Shown here piece after piece: positions 60,641-64,000 of a stretch of DNA of 64,000 nucleotides. How positions within the stretch are numbered: the stretch's first letter is position 1; each line of letters starts with the position of its first letter. The position numbers were made by a program, and so were the translations under genes. Under the pieces are notes generated by a model. That model saw only the letters and a program-made list of their open reading frames with translations, did not search any database and was not told the origin of the DNA. The stretch comes from an uncultured Tateyamaria sp. GTDB lineage: Bacteria; Pseudomonadota; Alphaproteobacteria; Rhodobacterales; Rhodobacteraceae. The stretch spans positions 124,001-188,000 of the forward strand of contig NZ_CANLVZ010000004.1 in the NCBI RefSeq assembly GCF_947494755.1, written 5' to 3'.

Positions 60641-63151
60641 TTAGTACAATCCGCCCGAACTGAGCGTGCCGAAGTTCGCCTTGGGTCCCACAACCGCCTT
60701 CTTACCGGTCGAGGTGGTGACCTGACGCCCGCCGCCGCCTGCTTCTTCGAACAGTGGCAAGTCCGCGCCCATGGCAAAGCCACCGTCGAACATCACGCCG
60801 AACGTGGGCTCTTCGCCGTCGCGAAAATACTCGGCCACGACATTGGGGCCCGAGGCGGAATCGCTCAGCCGGGCACCGGTGAAGCGGTCGATGTTGATGA
60901 AATAGCCGCCCTCGGGCACTTCGAATTCGCCGCCGCCGAATTTCTTGATGGCTTCCTGCATGAACGTCTGGAAGACCGGTCCGCACATGCCGCCCCCCGA
61001 CGCGCCGCGCCCCATGGAGCGGGGCTGGTCATAGCCGATATAGCACCCGGCCACGATGTTGTTCGAAAATCCGATGAACCACACGTCCTTGGAATCGTTG
61101 GTGGTCCCCGTCTTGCCCGCGATGGGCACCGGCAGGTTCACCGTGCGCGCCGCCGTGCCGCGTTCCACCACGCCCTGCATCATCGAGGTGAGCTGATAGG
61201 CGGTGATCGGGTCCATGATCTGCTGACGGTTGGATACGATGCGCGGGCCAAAGCCTGCATCAAGGCTCGCCAATTGCAGACAGTCCTCGCATTTGCGTTC
61301 GTCATGGCGGTAGACAGTGCGCCCAAAGCGGTCCTGCACCCGGTCCACAAGCGTCGGCTGCACCCGTTCGCCGCCATTTGCGAACATCGCGTAGGCCGAC
61401 ACCATCTGATAAAGCGTCGTCTCTTCCGCGCCCAAAGAGTTGGCAAGGAACGGGCTCATCCGCTCATAGACCCCAAAGCGTTCGGCGTAATCCGCCACGA
61501 CTTCCATCCCCACTTCTTCAGCGAGACGGATGGTCATGAGGTTCCGCGACCGTTCGATCCCGGTGCGCAGCGGTGTGGGGCCGTAAAACTTGTTGGACGA
61601 GTTGCGCGGCCGCCAGAGGCCCTGGGGCGTGTTGATCTCGATCGGGGCATCGACCACGATCGTGGCGGGCGTGTATCCGCTGTCAAGCGCGGCGGCATAG
61701 ACGAACGGCTTGAAGGACGATCCCGGCTGCCGTTTGGCCTGCGTGGCGCGGTTGAAGACCGAATGCTGGTAGCTAAAGCCCCCCTGCATCGCGATCACCC
61801 GACCCGTGTCGACATCCATTGCAACAAAACCGCCCTGCACCGCAGGCACCTGGCGCAGCGTCCAGCGAATGAACGATCCATCCGCATCCGCCGTCATGGC
61901 GCGCACGTGGACGATATCGCCTACTTCGAAATTGTCGACAAAGCTGCCCTTGATCCAGTCGATATCCTCACGCGGGACCACGGCGGCGGGTTCGTCTTCC
62001 GTCCACCCTTCGATGCCCACACGCATTTCCTGATCGCCGATTTCAAGCACCACGGCGGGGCGCCAGACGCCGTTCAGATCGACGTCACGCGCAACCGGCA
62101 GATTGGCGAGCACCTCGGCCCAGTCCTCGAGCTGCTCCGCTTCGATCTTGCGCCCTGTGCCGCGCCAGACCCCGCGCCCGCGATCAAACAGTTCCAGCTG
62201 CGTGCGCATGGCACGCGCCGCGACGGGCTGCATTTCGGCGTCGATCGTGGCGCGCACGGTGTAGCCGCCGGTAAAGAACTCGCCTTCGCCGAAATCTTCG
62301 CTCAACTGGCGGCGGATTTCGTCGGTGAAGTAGTCGCGCGGCGGCAACTCGCCCTTGAAGCTCTCGAAATCGCCATTCTGGACCGAACGCAGCGGCATCT
62401 GCACCTCTGAGCCGTATTCCGCCTCGTCGAGATACCCATTTTCCATCATTTCCTTGAGCACGAAGTTGCGGCGCGCCAGCAGGCGTTCCTTGCGGCGCAC
62501 CGGATGGTAGTCGGAGGGCGCCTTGGGCAGGGACGCAAGAAAGGCGGCCTCGTGTGGTTTGAGTTCGCTCAGCGTCTTGTTGAAATAGGTCTGGCTTGCC
62601 GCGGCCACGCCATAGGAGTTCTGACCCAGAAAGATCTCGTTGAGGTATAGTTCGAGGATCTTTTCCTTGCTCATCGCCTCCTCGACGCGGGCGGCGAGGA
62701 TGATTTCCTTGATCTTGCGTTCGGCCTGGCGGTCGCCCGACAGCAAGAAGTTCTTCATCACCTGCTGCGTGATGGTCGAAGCCCCGCGCACGTCGCGCCC
62801 GCGCGAGCGGATGGCGTCATAGGCGGCCGAGCCAATGCCGCGCAGATCATAGCCGTCATGGGTGTAGAAATTCTTGTCCTCGGCGCTGATGAACGCCTGT
62901 TTGACCAGTGGCGGGATCGTGTCGGCGGGCGCAAACAGCCGGCGTTCCTGCGCGAACTCGTCGATGATCTGCCCTTCGCCGGAATAGATGCGGCTGATGG
63001 TAGCGGGTTGATACTGCGCCAGCGACTCGTGGCTGGGCAGGTCACGCCCATACATCCAGAAGATCGCACCAACAGACAGCGCAACCATCGCGATGCCCAT
63101 CGTAATCGTTGTGAATATCCCACCAAAGAAGGAAAGAATGAACCGAAACAT
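60641..63151 (-). CDS. class A penicillin-binding protein 1A
   Basis: This bifunctional enzyme polymerises and cross-links peptidoglycan at the inner membrane. The 836-aa product has an N-terminal anchor (about 5-33), a GT51 glycosyltransferase domain (about 60-230, with DKNFYTHDG and RGASTITQQV), an OB-like insert, and a transpeptidase domain with SxxK in PGSSFKPFVYAA, SRN in ERSRNLMTI, and KTG in AGKTGTTND. I start at ATG 63151; a GTG four codons upstream is possible. The cell-wall amidase gene is just upstream on the same strand. Confidence 0.95.
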   Translation of the reverse strand: MFRFILSFFGGIFTTITMGIAMVALSVGAIFWMYGRDLPSHESLAQYQPATISRIYSGEGQIIDEFAQERRLFAPADTIPPLVKQAFISAEDKNFYTHDGYDLRGIGSAAYDAIRSRGRDVRGASTITQQVMKNFLLSGDRQAERKIKEIILAARVEEAMSKEKILELYLNEIFLGQNSYGVAAASQTYFNKTLSELKPHEAAFLASLPKAPSDYHPVRRKERLLARRNFVLKEMMENGYLDEAEYGSEVQMPLRSVQNGDFESFKGELPPRDYFTDEIRRQLSEDFGEGEFFTGGYTVRATIDAEMQPVAARAMRTQLELFDRGRGVWRGTGRKIEAEQLEDWAEVLANLPVARDVDLNGVWRPAVVLEIGDQEMRVGIEGWTEDEPAAVVPREDIDWIKGSFVDNFEVGDIVHVRAMTADADGSFIRWTLRQVPAVQGGFVAMDVDTGRVIAMQGGFSYQHSVFNRATQAKRQPGSSFKPFVYAAALDSGYTPATIVVDAPIEINTPQGLWRPRNSSNKFYGPTPLRTGIERSRNLMTIRLAEEVGMEVVADYAERFGVYERMSPFLANSLGAEETTLYQMVSAYAMFANGGERVQPTLVDRVQDRFGRTVYRHDERKCEDCLQLASLDAGFGPRIVSNRQQIMDPITAYQLTSMMQGVVERGTAARTVNLPVPIAGKTGTTNDSKDVWFIGFSNNIVAGCYIGYDQPRSMGRGASGGGMCGPVFQTFMQEAIKKFGGGEFEVPEGGYFINIDRFTGARLSDSASGPNVVAEYFRDGEEPTFGVMFDGGFAMGADLPLFEEAGGGGRQVTTSTGKKAVVGPKANFGTLSSGGLY

Positions 63152-63264
63152 GACCGCCCGCACCTGATTGCCAAAGGTTGCTTTGAGGCTTTGGTATACG
63201 CCACCTCGCAGGGAGGGTCAAAACACAACTCGGGCGCTATGTCGCTGACGTGATCGCCTTGGCC

Positions 63265-64000
63265 TTACTGACGGATCAGCGGTTGCAGCGCCAGATCATC
63301 GTCCCGCCATTGCAGGATACCTGCCGCAAGCGCCTCGACCATGACCGCGCGCCAGACCGGGTCGCGCAGGTTGGCCAGATCACGTTCGTCCGACAGGAAC
63401 CCCACCTCGACCAGAACCGACGGGATGTCGGCGCTTTTGAGGACGGAAAACCCCGCCTCACGACGCGGGCGCCGATTCATCGGCCCACCCGCCGTGTCCA
63501 TCGCCTCGATCAAGGCGGTGGCGAGCGTGTCGGTGCGCGGCATGGTTTCGGTGCGCGCCAGATCCATTAGAACCGTGGCCACCTCATCATCCGTGCCGGA
63601 CAGGTCTACCCCCGCCAGAATGTCAGCCCGATCATGTTGGGCAGCAAGTTGGGCCGAAGCTTCATCGCTCGCCTGATCCGACAGTGTATAAACTGTGGCC
63701 CCCCGCGCGCGCCCTTGGCTAAGCGCATCCGCATGAAGCGACAAAAACGCATCTGCACCCACCTGATGGGCCAGCGCAACCCGCCCCGGCAGCGACACGA
63801 ACACGTCGGTATCGCGCGTCATCACCACCTCGATATCGCCCGATCGGCGCAGCACATCGCGCAAGGCCAGCCCGATCCCCAGCATCAGGTCCTTTTCAGT
63901 GGTGGTGTCGCGCACGGCACCGGGATCAACCCCGCCATGGCCCGGATCAATCACCAGCACAAAGCTGTCCTCGGCGACCTGCGGCGGCGCGGCCGCCTGT
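63265..64000 (-). CDS. N-acetylmuramoyl-L-alanine amidase, partial at the right edge
   Basis: The enzyme cuts the amide bond between muramic acid and the stem peptide during cell separation. Only the C-terminal about 245 residues are in the window; the frame is open to base 64000. Zinc and catalytic residues are present: the His of VIDPGHGGVDPG, the Glu of TTTEKDL, the His of LSLHADAL and the Glu of VEVGFLSDERD (Amidase_3). The N-terminal AMIN-like region and the start lie outside. It precedes the PBP1A gene, a common cell-wall pairing. Confidence 0.92.
   Translation of the reverse strand, partial: QAAAPPQVAEDSFVLVIDPGHGGVDPGAVRDTTTEKDLMLGIGLALRDVLRRSGDIEVVMTRDTDVFVSLPGRVALAHQVGADAFLSLHADALSQGRARGATVYTLSDQASDEASAQLAAQHDRADILAGVDLSGTDDEVATVLMDLARTETMPRTDTLATALIEAMDTAGGPMNRRPRREAGFSVLKSADIPSVLVEVGFLSDERDLANLRDPVWRAVMVEALAAGILQWRDDDLALQPLIRQ

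Noticed and set aside
60557-62410. A 617-codon plus-strand frame opposite the penicillin-binding protein gene
   Set aside because: The minus-strand frame encodes an intact class A PBP with all motifs; the plus-strand frame is Arg/His-rich shadow sequence typical of high-GC antisense.

Overview
The window is chromosomal, GC-rich DNA from an alphaproteobacterium, most likely a marine Rhodobacterales (Roseobacter-group) species. This rests on gene content and order, on a DksA with the alphaproteobacterial degenerate zinc finger, on two TTAA-N7-TTAAC (CtrA-type) sites, on tandem Hint/RTX surface proteins, on GcvT-fused FAD dehydrogenases and on a TakP-type TRAP system. Coding density is high and many neighbours share ATGA or GTGA junctions. 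There is one tRNA (Leu, CAA). I see no rRNA, CRISPR array, insertion sequence or prophage.

Layout. 0.1-8.4 kb: ssb, a small membrane protein, aroB-aroK (shikimate pathway), a tiny membrane protein, an exported protein, xerD, a metallophosphoesterase-like gene, a CorC/HlyC-type CBS membrane protein and a membrane-anchored LytTR regulator. 8.6-15.6 kb: two paralogous FAD oxidoreductase-GcvT proteins (dimethylglycine/sarcosine dehydrogenase type) on either side of a DUF2254 membrane protein, then a MobA-like nucleotidyltransferase. 15.6-23.5 kb: two tandem RTX proteins (623 and 1912 aa) ending in the same Hint domain; the large one has seven cadherin-like repeats. 23.5-24.5 kb: a 0.9-kb gene-poor stretch and tRNA-Leu. 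24.7-28.3 kb: ExoD, DsbB, and an Lrp regulator divergent from arginase and ornithine cyclodeaminase. 28.5-29.4 kb: three small helical proteins of unknown function. 29.5-36.3 kb: dksA, moxR, GNAT, DUF2927 lipoprotein, a von Willebrand (CoxE) protein, a P450 and an M48 protease. 36.3-44.4 kb: PIN protein and RlmI, a lipoprotein, glnE, ybaK, DUF2852, RDD and bpt.

44.5-51.5 kb holds a TRAP transporter (dctP, dctQ, dctM) with oversized membrane subunits, divergent from a Cache-domain histidine kinase and a LuxR-type response regulator that probably control it. 51.5-55 kb: a soluble chemoreceptor-like protein, then ilvI-ilvN preceded by a leader peptide rich in Leu/Val/Ile codons and a terminator hairpin that also holds the ilvI ribosome binding site: a branched-chain amino acid attenuator. 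55-64 kb: an XRE regulator, a small unknown protein, a Rieske oxygenase with a coupled 72-aa protein, an amidase, prfB, a class A penicillin-binding protein and a truncated N-acetylmuramoyl-L-alanine amidase at the right edge.

The strongest leads are the ilv attenuator, the paired Hint/RTX proteins with palindromically ordered repeats, the three-gene unknown cassette with a possible frameshift at a start codon, and the two CtrA-type boxes. No single locus is clearly a wholly new system. Coordinates follow the start codon I judged most likely; alternatives are given where the choice is open.
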